The notes: a model not told the origin generated them from the letters alone. 64,000 nucleotides of DNA from CADEDH01 sp047971245 (GCA_047971245.1 JBKDZN010000057.1:1-64000); one strand, 5' to 3'; positions 7,967 to 16,207 are shown, numbered from the stretch's first letter. Numbers and translations: made by a program.

Positions 7967-9922
7967 TCAGCGGGCGCGGGTCGGGACCGCCCGGACGGCG
8001 GCCACCAACTGGTCGGGTTCCAGGGCGTCGACCCGGACGTGTGGTGCACCCATGACCTCGGCCAGTTCGGCGGCCAGGCCCAGGGGGTGGGGTCCGGTCT
8101 CACAGTCGAGCACCACGGCCGAGACTGGCGACCGCCGGATGGCGGCGGCCATGGCCACGGCGGCGTCGATACCGCCCGAGCCGGTGGCCCGCCCGTCGGT
8201 CAGGACCGCGATCACCGAATCGGTGTGGTCGTCGACCGACCGGAGGGCCAGCCGCAATGCCTCGGCCAACCCGGAGGCGAGCGGGGTGGAGCCGCCGGTG
8301 GCCAGATGGTCCAACCGATTGCGGGCCACCTCGACGCTGGAGGTGGGCGCCAGCACCGTGGTGGCACCGTCGGCCCGGAAGGTCACCAGGGCCACCCGGT
8401 CCCGACGGACATAGGCGTCGGCCAGCAGGCCGAGCACCGTGCCCGACGCGGCCCGGGCCCGCTCCGGCGCGCCCATGGAGCCGCTCAGGTCGATACACAG
8501 CACGACGACGCGCGACCGGGGGGCGTCGCGGACCACGGAACGCAGATCGGCCGCTTCGACCCGCCCACCGGTGCCGGTCCGGCGGCGGTGGACCGAGGCC
8601 CGTACCGTGGGGAGGACCGCCACCGGCCCGGTCCCGGCGGCGGGCGCGTCGCCCACCACCCGACCTCGGGGGCCATGACCCCGGCCGGTGACCGGCAGCG
8701 GCGGGTTCCGGGGCGTCCCGAGCAGGAGCGGTCGGTCGGGGGCGGCCCCCCGTCCGGCTCCGGACTGCTCATCGTGGCCCCGTTCCCGATCGGCGGGTCG
8801 CTCGTCGCCCGGTCCTCCATGGGGCGGTGGGCCGTCCGGCCCGACCGGTTGCTCGTCGTCCGAGGTCGGCTCGGGGAGGTGGTCGGACGGGGGGCCGTCG
8901 GGTCCGGCCGGTGGTTCGTCGTCCGAGGTCGGCTCGGGGAGGTGGTCGGCGACGAGCTGATCGAGCTCGTCCCGGGGGGTGACCGGTGGATCGAACGGCC
9001 GGCGCCGGCTGCGGTGGCTGAGGGCGAGCGAGGCGATCCGCCGGAGGTCGTCGACGGTGACGACCGGTCGGCCGGCCAGCTCGGCGAACGCCGTGGCGGC
9101 CCGACACAGGGCGAGGTCGGCCCGGAGGCCCTCCGCCCCGGCGGCCAGGGCCAGCCGGCTGGCCGCCCCGATCACGGGGTCGGGGAGCTCGGCCGTCACG
9201 CCGGTTGGCGGGGGCGACCCCGGTTCTGTACTCCCGGCGGCCGGTCCGGTGACCGTCGGCGGGTCCTCACCGGCCGGGGACTCGGCCCGGGAAGGGGCGG
9301 GCCGGGCATGGTCGAACGCCAGCCGCCGGCGTACCGCCTCCGTCCGTTCGGCCACGTCCAGGGGGGCAGCCACATCCACACAGAGACCGAACCGGTCGAG
9401 GAGTTGGGGTCGGAGCTCGCCCTCCTCGGGGTTCATCGAGCCGATCAGGACGAACCGGGCCGGATGGCGGTGTGACAACCCGTCGCGTTCCACCACGTTC
9501 TCGCCCGAGGCGGCGACGTCGAGCAGGACGTCGACCAGATGGTCGGGTAGCAGGTTGATCTCGTCCACATAGAGCACCCCGCCGTCGGCGGCGGCCAGCA
9601 GACCGGCCTCGAACCGCAACTCCCCCCCGGTCAGTGCGGCCCGGGTGTCGAGGGTGCCCACCACCCGGTCCTCGGTCGCCCCCAACGGGAGGTCGACGAA
9701 CGGGGCGCCACCGAGCAGGTCGGCCAGGCCCCGGGCGAGGGTGGTCTTGGCCGATCCCTTCTGGCCCCGGAGCAGGACACCCCCGAGGAGGGGGTCCCGG
9801 GCCGCCAGCCGGAGGGCCAGCTTGGCCTCGTCCTGGCCGACGACGGCGTCGAACGGGAACGCGCCCGAGGCGCCGCGCCGCTCGAGGGGCGGGGTGCTGT
9901 GGTCGGACAGCAGATCGGTCAC
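7967..9922 (-). CDS. Cobaltochelatase-type AAA+/VWA subunit (ChlI-ChlD fusion)
   Basis: A 651-residue single-chain relative of the magnesium/cobalt chelatase I and D subunits, which hydrolyse ATP to help a CobN-type large subunit insert cobalt into the corrin ring. Start chosen at GTG 9922, which has GGAGG 5 nt upstream. The AAA+ module has Walker A GQKGSAKTT (53-61) and Walker B VLYVDEINLL. A Pro/Asp-rich linker around residues 330-400 contains two near-identical DHLPEPTSDDE units (DNA around 8855-8960). The C-terminal VWA domain has MIDAS motif DLSGSMG near 480. CobN is not in the window. Position downstream of a cobalamin riboswitch and beside cobB supports the cobalt role over magnesium. 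Confidence 0.9.
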   Translation of the reverse strand: MTDLLSDHSTPPLERRGASGAFPFDAVVGQDEAKLALRLAARDPLLGGVLLRGQKGSAKTTLARGLADLLGGAPFVDLPLGATEDRVVGTLDTRAALTGGELRFEAGLLAAADGGVLYVDEINLLPDHLVDVLLDVAASGENVVERDGLSHRHPARFVLIGSMNPEEGELRPQLLDRFGLCVDVAAPLDVAERTEAVRRRLAFDHARPAPSRAESPAGEDPPTVTGPAAGSTEPGSPPPTGVTAELPDPVIGAASRLALAAGAEGLRADLALCRAATAFAELAGRPVVTVDDLRRIASLALSHRSRRRPFDPPVTPRDELDQLVADHLPEPTSDDEPPAGPDGPPSDHLPEPTSDDEQPVGPDGPPPHGGPGDERPADRERGHDEQSGAGRGAAPDRPLLLGTPRNPPLPVTGRGHGPRGRVVGDAPAAGTGPVAVLPTVRASVHRRRTGTGGRVEAADLRSVVRDAPRSRVVVLCIDLSGSMGAPERARAASGTVLGLLADAYVRRDRVALVTFRADGATTVLAPTSSVEVARNRLDHLATGGSTPLASGLAEALRLALRSVDDHTDSVIAVLTDGRATGSGGIDAAVAMAAAIRRSPVSAVVLDCETGPHPLGLAAELAEVMGAPHVRVDALEPDQLVAAVRAVPTRAR

Positions 9923-10113
9923 CGGGCCTCCTCCCGGCCCTCGACGACCGGCACGGGGTCGGTCTGGGCGTTCCGGGCCGGTTGGGTGGCCGCCCATCCT
10001 TGAGGATCGGCACCTCCGGGTGGACCTTCAGCGATTGGCGGTATCGCCCCGGTGATCGGTTGCTCGGCCGGGCGGGGGCCGGGAGCCGGGGCAGGTGGGC
10101 CGACGACGGCCAT
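9919..10113 (-). CDS. Small Pro/Ala-rich ORF between riboswitch and chelatase gene
   Basis: A 64-codon frame starting at ATG 10113, with GGAG about 8 nt upstream, directly after the second cobalamin riboswitch. Its stop overlaps the chelatase start by GTGA, so the two would be translationally coupled. The product is Pro/Gly/Ala-rich with no membrane segment, so it does not look like CbtB. It may be a leader peptide, a small chelatase partner or simply a translated spacer. No homologue is recognised. Confidence 0.45.
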   Translation of the reverse strand: MAVVGPPAPAPGPRPAEQPITGAIPPIAEGPPGGADPQGWAATQPARNAQTDPVPVVEGREEAR

Positions 10114-10134
10114 GGCGGGTTCTCCATCCTCGTG

Positions 10135-10300
10135 GGTGCACAGCGGCCCGGCCGGTGTCCTGGCTCCCGGATCGAGGCTCGCCTCCGCCTTCCAGCGCTC
10201 GCCGTGGCGTCGTGGAGGTTCGCTCCCCGGTGACAGTTGCGGGACAGCCCCGGATTCTCACCGGTGTTCCCGTTCGGGTCGTGGCGAACATAGGCGACCG
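10135..10300 (-). promoter_or_regulatory. Cobalamin riboswitch upstream of the chelatase-cobB operon
   Basis: Reading the minus strand, the aptamer core is GGGAACACCGGTGAGAATCC followed by GGGGCTGTCCCGCAACTGT (10271 down to 10232), then GAGCCAGGACACCGGC (10166-10151). These are the conserved Cbl riboswitch blocks in order. Ends are approximate. A TATGTT hexamer at 10287-10292 could be the -10 box. It points away from the first riboswitch toward chelatase and cobB. Confidence 0.92.
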
Positions 10301-10374
10301 GCCGGTGACCGTCCAGCAGGGGATGGTCGGTGCGGCACCCCGGCTCCGAGCCCGAACGCTGCTCCCCTCGACGC

Positions 10375-10413
10375 GACACGGCCCGGAGCAGGTTTGCCGC
10401 TCCGGGCCGTGTC
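10375..10413. terminator. Strong hairpin downstream of the tRNA cluster
   Basis: A perfect 15-bp inverted repeat (10375-10389 with 10399-10413) with a 9-nt loop lies just past tRNA-Phe. The T-rich tract (TTTTC) is on the plus side only, but the minus-strand tRNA operon is the only nearby transcript that needs ending, so it probably acts there as a U-less hairpin. Confidence 0.7.
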
Positions 10414-10420
10414 TTTTCTC

Positions 10421-10496
10421 TGGTGGTCGGGACCGGCGTCGATCCGGTGACCTACCGCTTTTCAGGCGGTCGCTCTGCCAACTGAGCTACCCGACC
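10421..10496 (-). tRNA. tRNA-Phe (GAA)
   Basis: The minus strand folds as a full cloverleaf: acceptor GGTCGGG/CCCGACC, anticodon stem ACCGC/GCGGT around loop CTGAAAA (anticodon GAA), and T-arm with a TCGA-type loop. The 3' CCA is encoded. 76 nt including CCA. Confidence 0.97.
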
Positions 10497-10563
10497 CTGC
10501 CCGATTCGCCCGGGCCGGGCCCGGACGAACTCGCACCCGACGGCGGAACCGACGGGTGGTGCG

Positions 10564-10638
10564 CGGTCCTGACGAGATTTGAACTCGCGACCTCCGCCTT
10601 GACAGGGCGGCGTGCACTCCAGACTGCACTACAGGACC
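10564..10638 (-). tRNA. tRNA-Asp (GTC)
   Basis: Acceptor GGTCCTG/CAGGACC, anticodon stem CCGCC/GGCGG with loop CTGTCAA (anticodon GTC), T-arm GCGAG-TTCAAAT-CTCGT, and discriminator G as expected for Asp. CCA is not encoded. 75 nt. Confidence 0.96.
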
Positions 10639-10685
10639 AGATTGATGATGTGACCACCAACGCCCACTCGCGTGTGGACGTTGGC

Positions 10686-10761
10686 TGGCACCCCCAACGG
10701 GATTCGAACCCGTGTTGCCTGCGTGAAAGGCAGGTGTCCTAGGCCACTGAACGATGGGGGC
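10686..10761 (-). tRNA. tRNA-Glu (TTC)
   Basis: Acceptor GCCCCCA/TGGGGGT with a first G-U pair, as I recall for actinobacterial tRNA-Glu. Anticodon stem CCTGC/GCAGG with loop CTTTCAC (anticodon TTC), T-arm with GGTTCGAATCC, and encoded CCA. It is first in the minus-strand cluster Glu-Asp-Phe. Confidence 0.96.
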
Positions 10762-10905
10762 CGGGATAACTGCGCTCGCTCCCAGGGGGACATGCATCCC
10801 GAGGCCTCGACAATCTAGCAGGCGGCCGACCGAAGCCACACCCGATTATCGCCGATGTCCGACCCGGTGCGATCGGGACCGCCGATGCCGGACACCACGG
10901 CACGA

Positions 10906-11427
10906 TCAGGTGAGGTCGGTGGGGGGTTCGGGGGCGTCGGGACGGCCCTCGGGGGGGAGCACCCCGGCCAGGGTGTCGACGATCTCGCCGACCAGCGCGC
11001 CGAGCTGGTGGTACACCATGAACGCGGCCCGCTCGTCGTCGTCGGTCGGGGCCTCGTCGTCGTCCTCGCTCACGTCGAGCCGGGTGCCGAGCACCAGGCG
11101 GAGGTCGTTGATGATGGTCAGCCACGACACCAGCTCCCCCTCGGTCAGGGAGGGGGACGTCACGGTCTCCCGCATGGTGTCGATGGCGGCCCGCCGTTCG
11201 TCGATCAGCTCGGAGCGTCCCAGGATCTGGTAGGCGGCGTCGAGTTCCGGATCGTCCGGGTACGCGGTGGGGAACAGGCGGCGGGTGTCGTCCAGTTCCA
11301 GGTCGAGGAGTTCGTCGAGCTGGTCGGCCAGTTCGACCACCCAGGCCCGGGACTCCGGGGCGAGCCGCACCGTGAACCGCCCGTCCGTGGTGGCCTCGAA
11401 CAAGCGGCGATCGCGAAAGAGTCCCAT
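10906..11427 (-). CDS. DUF2017 family protein
   Basis: A 173-residue cytosolic protein of the actinobacterial DUF2017 family, which typically sits beside clpS. Start at ATG 11427 with GGAGGG upstream; an earlier in-frame start is unlikely. The sequence is all-helical in character with alternating acidic and Arg-rich segments, a DELLDLELDDTRRLFP block and an acidic loop (SEDDDEAPTDDDE) near residue 128. Function is unknown; the constant clpS neighbourhood suggests a link to Clp proteolysis, which is inference. Confidence 0.85.
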   Translation of the reverse strand: MGLFRDRRLFEATTDGRFTVRLAPESRAWVVELADQLDELLDLELDDTRRLFPTAYPDDPELDAAYQILGRSELIDERRAAIDTMRETVTSPSLTEGELVSWLTIINDLRLVLGTRLDVSEDDDEAPTDDDERAAFMVYHQLGALVGEIVDTLAGVLPPEGRPDAPEPPTDLT

Positions 11428-11441
11428 TCCCGCCCTCCGGA

Positions 11442-11729
11442 CTACTCGTCGTGTTCCATCGTCGCCCACAGACCATGGTGGTGGAGCCGCTGCACATCCC
11501 GCTCCGCCTCGGTTCGGGTGCCACTCGACACCACGGCCCGCCCCTTGTGGTGGACGTCGAGCATGAGCTGGTTGGCCTTCTCCTCGCTGTACCCGAACAG
11601 CTTGCGGAACACATAGGCCACATAGGTCATCAGGTTGATGGGATCGTTCCAGACGATCACCCGCCAGGGCCGGTCCTCCTCCACCAGTTCATCGCCCGCG
11701 GTCTGGTGGACCTCGAGCGGGGCGGTCAC
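11442..11729 (-). CDS. clpS: ATP-dependent Clp protease adaptor ClpS
   Basis: A 95-residue adaptor that delivers N-degron substrates to the ClpAP/ClpCP protease. The core begins PWRVIVWNDPINLMTYV, in which the Asn-Asp pair and following helix form the N-degron pocket. It continues through the KLFGYSEEKANQLMLDVHHKG helix region. Start is GTG 11729, overlapping the ctaA stop (GTGA). The DUF2017 gene follows 14 bp downstream, so ctaA-clpS-DUF2017 forms one transcript. Confidence 0.94.
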   Translation of the reverse strand: MTAPLEVHQTAGDELVEEDRPWRVIVWNDPINLMTYVAYVFRKLFGYSEEKANQLMLDVHHKGRAVVSSGTRTEAERDVQRLHHHGLWATMEHDE

Positions 11730-12673
11730 GAGGCCACCACCGACGGTTCGTTCGGGGCGGTGCCGGTGCTGAGCGGATCCGGCTCCGGGCCCGGCTCGGG
11801 TTCCATCGGCGGTCGGTGCCAGAGGCGGAGGTGGAGGACCAGGAGCAGGTCCCAGACCACCATCGAGCCGATGAGGTGGAGCATGACCAGGGCGGGCGGG
11901 ACGCTGAGCGCGAACTGGAGGTAGCCGATGCCACCCTGGACCACGACCGCGGCCACGAGCAGCCGGGCGGCCGCGGCCGCCGACTCCGGACCGTGGCGCT
12001 GGAGCTGCACGGCCAGGGCCACCACCGCGGCGAGCAGGCACCACACCGCGATGCTGTGGATGCGGGTCACGTCGGTCAGCTCGAACGGCAGGCGATCGGC
12101 CCGGGCGTCGCCACTGTTGGGCCCCGTGCCGGTGACCGCGGTGCCGAGCACCATGACCAGTACGGCCAGGGCGACGGCGACCCGGCTGGTGGTGATCACC
12201 CGGGGGGGCACGGCCGGTCCGGTTGGCGGCCCACCGGACCCGGCCCGGACCCAGGCCACGGCTCCGGCCCACAGCAGGGCCATCGAGACGAGGAAGTGCA
12301 ACCCGACCGTGGCCGGATGGAGGTGGGCGATCACGACCACGGCGCCGATCGCGATCTGGGCCACCACGCCGGCCACCATGGCCCACGCCGGGGCCAGGAG
12401 ATCCCGCCGGAACGGGCGCCGCCGGTAGGCCATGAGGACGGCCAGGGCGACCGACACCGCCACCGCGCCGGTGAACAGGCGGTTGCCGAACTCGATCCAG
12501 GCGTGCAGCTGCCACGCCGGCACCGGGTGTTCCTCGGAACAGATGGGCCAGTTGTCACAGCCCAACCCGGCGTCGGTCAGGCGAACCAGGGCGCCGGTGA
12601 CCACGATCGTGGCCAGTAACGCCCACGCCACAGCAACGATGGAGCGGTATCGGGAAGGCCCCACGGTTCGCAC
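11726..12673 (-). CDS. ctaA: Heme A synthase (COX15/CtaA)
   Basis: A 315-residue, roughly eight-helix membrane enzyme that oxidises the C8 methyl of heme O to a formyl group, giving heme A for the aa3 oxidase. Family features visible include VVTGALVRLTDAGLGCDNWP near residue 24 (with the first-loop Cys pair) and WIEFGNRLF with its conserved Glu and nearby His. Histidines in IAHLHPATVGLHFLVSM and later LHLIGS would serve as heme ligands. It is divergent from ctaB, which makes its substrate heme O. The C-terminal 15-20 residues are cytosolic and hydrophilic. Confidence 0.94.
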   Translation of the reverse strand: MRTVGPSRYRSIVAVAWALLATIVVTGALVRLTDAGLGCDNWPICSEEHPVPAWQLHAWIEFGNRLFTGAVAVSVALAVLMAYRRRPFRRDLLAPAWAMVAGVVAQIAIGAVVVIAHLHPATVGLHFLVSMALLWAGAVAWVRAGSGGPPTGPAVPPRVITTSRVAVALAVLVMVLGTAVTGTGPNSGDARADRLPFELTDVTRIHSIAVWCLLAAVVALAVQLQRHGPESAAAAARLLVAAVVVQGGIGYLQFALSVPPALVMLHLIGSMVVWDLLLVLHLRLWHRPPMEPEPGPEPDPLSTGTAPNEPSVVAS

Positions 12674-12769
12674 GCCTCCACGCTAACTGGTTCCACCGGT
12701 CGTGGGCGATCGCCAGGAAAGATGGTTGCAGTTTCGGTCATCTCCTGGCCCCGGGCGGCGCGCGGTCGG

Positions 12770-12775
12770 TACGCT
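12770..12775 (+). promoter_or_regulatory. -10 box of leaderless ctaB
   Basis: TACGCT ends 6 nt before GTG 12782 and no Shine-Dalgarno is present, so the mRNA probably starts at the start codon. Confidence 0.6.
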
Positions 12776-12781
12776 GCGGGT

Positions 12782-13687
12782 GTGGTAGCCACTGCGGCCC
12801 CCAGTCGGCATCGGGCACTTGCGTTCATCGCGCTCACCAAGCCCCGGATCATCGAGCTGTTGCTCGTGACGACGGTGCCGACCATGATTCTGGCCCAGCA
12901 GGGACTGCCCTCGGTCTGGTTGATGGTCAACACCGTCATCGGCGGAACCCTGGCCGCCGGCGGAGCCAACGCCTTCAACATGTACATCGACCGCGACATC
13001 GACGCGGTGATGAACCGGACCAAGGGCCGCCCGCTCGTCACCGGGGAGGTCGCGCCCACCGAGGCCCTGGTGTTCGCCTTCGCGGTGGAGGCCGCCGCCT
13101 TCGTGTGGTTGTGGACGCTGGTCAACCTGCTGTCGGCCGTGCTCGCGTTGGCCGCGTGTGCCTTCTATGTCGGCGTCTACACCCTGTGGCTGAAGCGCTC
13201 CTCCACCCAGAACATCGTGATCGGCGGGGCGGCCGGGGCCGCCCCGGTCCTGATCGGCTGGTCGGCGGTGACCGACTCGTTGAGCTGGGCGGCGGTGATC
13301 CTGTTCGCCGTCATCTTCTTCTGGACCCCGCCCCACTTCTGGGCCCTGGCCATCAAGTACACCGACGACTACTCGGCGGCCGAGGTGCCGATGATGCCGG
13401 TGGTCGAGGGGTTCCGGTCCACGGCCCGCCAGATGGCGGTGTACGCCGCCATCGTCTGGGTCCTCAGCCTGGCCCTCTGGTTCGTGGCGCCGGTCGGCTG
13501 GTTCTACATGGGCACGGCGTTCGTGTTCGGCGCCTGGTTCACCTTCGGCGCCGTCCGGCTCATGACCGAGACCGACCCCGAGACCCGCTCCCAGCAGGCC
13601 ATCCGGTACTTCACGTTCTCCATCACCTATCTCACGGTGCTGTTCACCGCCCTGGCCGTCGACCAGTTCGTCGGCTGGGGTATGTGA
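12782..13687 (+). CDS. ctaB: Protoheme IX farnesyltransferase (heme O synthase)
   Basis: A 301-residue UbiA-family membrane prenyltransferase that attaches farnesyl to heme B to make heme O. The Asp-rich motif NAFNMYIDRDIDAVMNRTKGRP is present around residue 63 (Mg/diphosphate binding). The second motif region follows in the IKYTDDYSAAEVPMMP segment near 195. Start placed at GTG 12782, which fits a leaderless transcript; an upstream in-frame start at 12722 adds 20 residues with no support. It supplies CtaA and hence the oxidase operon downstream. Confidence 0.93.
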   Translation: MVATAAPSRHRALAFIALTKPRIIELLLVTTVPTMILAQQGLPSVWLMVNTVIGGTLAAGGANAFNMYIDRDIDAVMNRTKGRPLVTGEVAPTEALVFAFAVEAAAFVWLWTLVNLLSAVLALAACAFYVGVYTLWLKRSSTQNIVIGGAAGAAPVLIGWSAVTDSLSWAAVILFAVIFFWTPPHFWALAIKYTDDYSAAEVPMMPVVEGFRSTARQMAVYAAIVWVLSLALWFVAPVGWFYMGTAFVFGAWFTFGAVRLMTETDPETRSQQAIRYFTFSITYLTVLFTALAVDQFVGWGM

Positions 13688-13716
13688 CAGTTTAGAAAAC
13701 CAGGACCAGAGGCGGT

Positions 13717-13722
13717 TACAGT
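13717..13722 (+). promoter_or_regulatory. Possible -10 box of the oxidase operon
   Basis: TACAGT lies in the 185-bp gap after ctaB, about 150 bp before the first oxidase gene. No clear -35 or hairpin is seen. Confidence 0.35.
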
Positions 13723-13872
13723 ACGTGGCCGCACGCCCGGCGGGTGCCCTTTGGTGCGCTCACCAGGCGGAGGGACTGACTTGGTTCGACGGCCTCCACC
13801 GCTTCGCCGAACCCGGTTCGTCCACGGCAAGTCAGTACCATCCGCGCAACGCTCGTCGAGGGCAATCGAACC

Positions 13873-15585
13873 ATGGCATCTCCATCCTCCCGTCCCGCCG
13901 CTCCGGCCGAGCCGCCGAACGTCGGCACCATCGACGGTCTGCTCGGTTCGGCCGATCACAAGACGATCGGGCGGTTCTGGATCGCCGCCGGCCTGATCGG
14001 CCTGATCGGTGGCCTGGCCGTGTCGTCGCTCGTCGGGTTCGAATCGATCGACCTGGCCGGGTTCACGGTGGTCGACGACGCCGGCCAGTTCACCCAGCTG
14101 TTCTCCCTCGGTGAAGAGCTCGTGTTGTTCGGTGGGCTGGTGCCCCTGCTCATCGGCATCGGGACCTTCCTGGTGCCCCTGCAGGTCGGTGCCCCGGCCA
14201 TCGCCTTCGCCCGCGGTGCCGCCGGGGCCTTCTGGACCTGGCTGGCCGGTACGGCGCTGATGGTGGTGGCCCTGGCGGTCAACGGTGGCCCCGGCGGCGG
14301 CCGCCGCGACTTCGTCATCCTCTGGGCCCTGGCCCTGGTGATCAGCCTCGGTGCCCAGGTGTGGGCCCTGGCCGTCCTGGCCACCACGATCCTCGGGGCC
14401 CGGACGAGCGGGATGACCCTCGATCGGGTCCCGTTCACCACCTGGTCGTACCTGGTTTTCTCCCTCCTCGGCCTGGTCACCCTGCCGGTGATCATCGCCG
14501 ACCTGGTCTACGCCTACATCCGGGTCCGCTACGGCCTGCTCCCCAACGACGCCAACACCTCGCTGGTCGGCGTGGTCGCCCCGGTGGCCCTGGCCCCCGG
14601 GGTGTACTGGTTCGGGGTCCCCTTGCTGGGTATGGCCGCCGACATCATCGGGGTCCACACCGGCCGGGCGGTCCGGGCCCAGCGGGCCCTGCTCGGCGCT
14701 CTCGGCGCCCTCGGCTTCGTCTCCTTCGCCGCCGATTACTTCGCCTTCGGCACGGTGCGGCCCCCCCAGTTCGACCAGGCGCTCGGCGTGATCGCCATCG
14801 TCCTCGCCGTGCTCGTCATCCTGGCCAACCTCGGTCTGGCCGGCGACAGCATCCGCACCGGGGAACCCCGGTTCCGGGCCCCCCTGCTCGCCGCCCTGGT
14901 GTCCGGTCTGGTGCTGTTGCTCGCCGCGGCCACCGCCGTCCTCGGGGTCTTCGAGCCGGTGGCCCTCTGGCTCCACCGGAACACCTCGATCGGTATCAAC
15001 CTCGACAAGCTGTTGATCGTCAACGGCACCCGGTTCAACGACGGCATCCGGGCCGTCGTGATCGGCGCCACCGTCACCGCCGTCGTGGCCGGGCTGGCCA
15101 ACTGGGCCCCGAAGCTCTGGGGTCGCACCCTCAGTGCCGCCGTGGTGGTCGGTGCCGCCCTGCTGGCCGCCGGAGGCGCCGTCGTGTGGGGCGCCGGGGC
15201 GGTCCTGGCCGGGATCGACGATCAGCCCGCCCTCCCCTACGCCACCCTGGCCGGTGGGGACTCGGTCGAGTTCGGCAACCTGCTCGCCTTCCTGGGCACC
15301 CTGGCCGTCCTGGCCGCCGCCGTGGTCATCGGCCTCGAGGCGGCCCGGGTCGCCTCCGGATCCACCCGCCCGGCCGGCGGCGATCCCTGGACCGGTCTCA
15401 CCCTCGAGTGGGCCACTGACTCGCCTCCGTCGTTCGGCAACTTCGCCTCGGCCCCGGTCGTCCGTTCGGCCACCCCACTGGCCGAGGACGGCATGGTGAT
15501 GGCCCCCGAGGAGGAGGTCCCCGATGAGGAGGCCGGAGAACTGGCCGGTGTGAGCAGCGGCGGGTCGGAGGAGAGCAATGACTGA
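13873..15585 (+). CDS. Heme-copper oxidase subunit I paralogue lacking all metal ligands
   Basis: A 570-residue protein with about 12 membrane helices that aligns end to end with the CtaD encoded 4.5 kb downstream. Shared blocks: DHK.IG near residue 28; LVPLQVGAPAIAFAR against the LLPIHVGARDVAFPR of CtaD; a SGMTLDRVPFTTW-type segment; and a C-terminal DPWTGLTLEW block. The six histidines that bind heme a, heme a3 and CuB are not conserved. CtaD His94, 272, 321, 322, 407 and 409 align with Gly80, Ala241, Ala287, Asp288, Gly391 and Arg393. Tyr245 (HPEVY tyrosine) is retained. It should be unable to bind heme or copper. It overlaps the next gene by 8 nt and heads the oxidase operon, suggesting a structural or assembly role. 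Confidence 0.85.
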   Translation: MASPSSRPAAPAEPPNVGTIDGLLGSADHKTIGRFWIAAGLIGLIGGLAVSSLVGFESIDLAGFTVVDDAGQFTQLFSLGEELVLFGGLVPLLIGIGTFLVPLQVGAPAIAFARGAAGAFWTWLAGTALMVVALAVNGGPGGGRRDFVILWALALVISLGAQVWALAVLATTILGARTSGMTLDRVPFTTWSYLVFSLLGLVTLPVIIADLVYAYIRVRYGLLPNDANTSLVGVVAPVALAPGVYWFGVPLLGMAADIIGVHTGRAVRAQRALLGALGALGFVSFAADYFAFGTVRPPQFDQALGVIAIVLAVLVILANLGLAGDSIRTGEPRFRAPLLAALVSGLVLLLAAATAVLGVFEPVALWLHRNTSIGINLDKLLIVNGTRFNDGIRAVVIGATVTAVVAGLANWAPKLWGRTLSAAVVVGAALLAAGGAVVWGAGAVLAGIDDQPALPYATLAGGDSVEFGNLLAFLGTLAVLAAAVVIGLEAARVASGSTRPAGGDPWTGLTLEWATDSPPSFGNFASAPVVRSATPLAEDGMVMAPEEEVPDEEAGELAGVSSGGSEESND

Positions 15586-16207
15586 CATCTCGGCGTACTA
15601 CGACGCTCGCGAGAATCCGCACGACATCATCCCGGAGTACGTCGACGCGCCGGAACCGGCCCGGCCCCGGCTCCTGCTGCTGGCCACCGCCCTGATCTCC
15701 GCCGCCGTGCTCGTCGGGTACGGGGCCATGGTCGGCTACTACCTGTCGGTCCGGGCCCCCATCCGGGCCTCGGGCGAATCATGGCTGCCGGCCGACATTC
15801 CCCTGACCCAGCCCAACTTCATGCTGATCACGGTGGCGATGTCGGTGATCACCGCCGGGTGGGCGCTCCAGGCGGTACGCAACGACGACAAGGCGAACAG
15901 TTACATCGCCATCTGCCTGACCCTGTTGTTCGGGTTCGCCCAGATCGCCCAGACGGCCTATCTCCTGACCCTGCTCGAGACGCCCGCCGGCGACGGCGAA
16001 GCGGCGTCGCTCATGTACCTGTTGATCGGTACCCAGATCGCCGTGATGCTGGTGGCGATGGCCTTCATGGCCCTGACCCTGTTGCGCACCCTCGGTGGGG
16101 GCTACTCGGCCCGCGATTCGGAGGGTGTGCTGAGCGCGGCGATCTTCTGGTTCGTGTCGGCCGGGGTGTACACCCTGCTGTGGTACGTCGTTTACATCAG
16201 TAAGTAG
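15578..16207 (+). CDS. Subunit III (CtaE)-like membrane protein, divergent
   Basis: A 209-residue protein with about five membrane helices. From about residue 65 it can be aligned with the true CtaE at 20388-21077: PADIPLTQPNFMLITVAMSV against the DIPFTSVSSFILLMSS region, and FWFVSAGVYTLLWYVVYI against YWHFVDIVWVLIFTIVYL. The conserved His and Glu residues of subunit III (FHGVH, GQVYEF, YWHFVD) are replaced. A GGAGGAG ribosome site precedes ATG 15578 inside the end of the previous gene. Pairing with the ligand-less subunit I-like protein suggests the two form a subcomplex. Confidence 0.75.
   Translation: MTDISAYYDARENPHDIIPEYVDAPEPARPRLLLLATALISAAVLVGYGAMVGYYLSVRAPIRASGESWLPADIPLTQPNFMLITVAMSVITAGWALQAVRNDDKANSYIAICLTLLFGFAQIAQTAYLLTLLETPAGDGEAASLMYLLIGTQIAVMLVAMAFMALTLLRTLGGGYSARDSEGVLSAAIFWFVSAGVYTLLWYVVYISK

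Noticed and set aside
10095..10742. 215-codon plus-strand frame
   Set aside because: Runs through the riboswitch antisense strand and two tRNA genes.
13627..15588. 653-codon minus-strand open frame
   Set aside because: Antisense to the subunit I-like gene, which has clear homology; composition is shadow-like.
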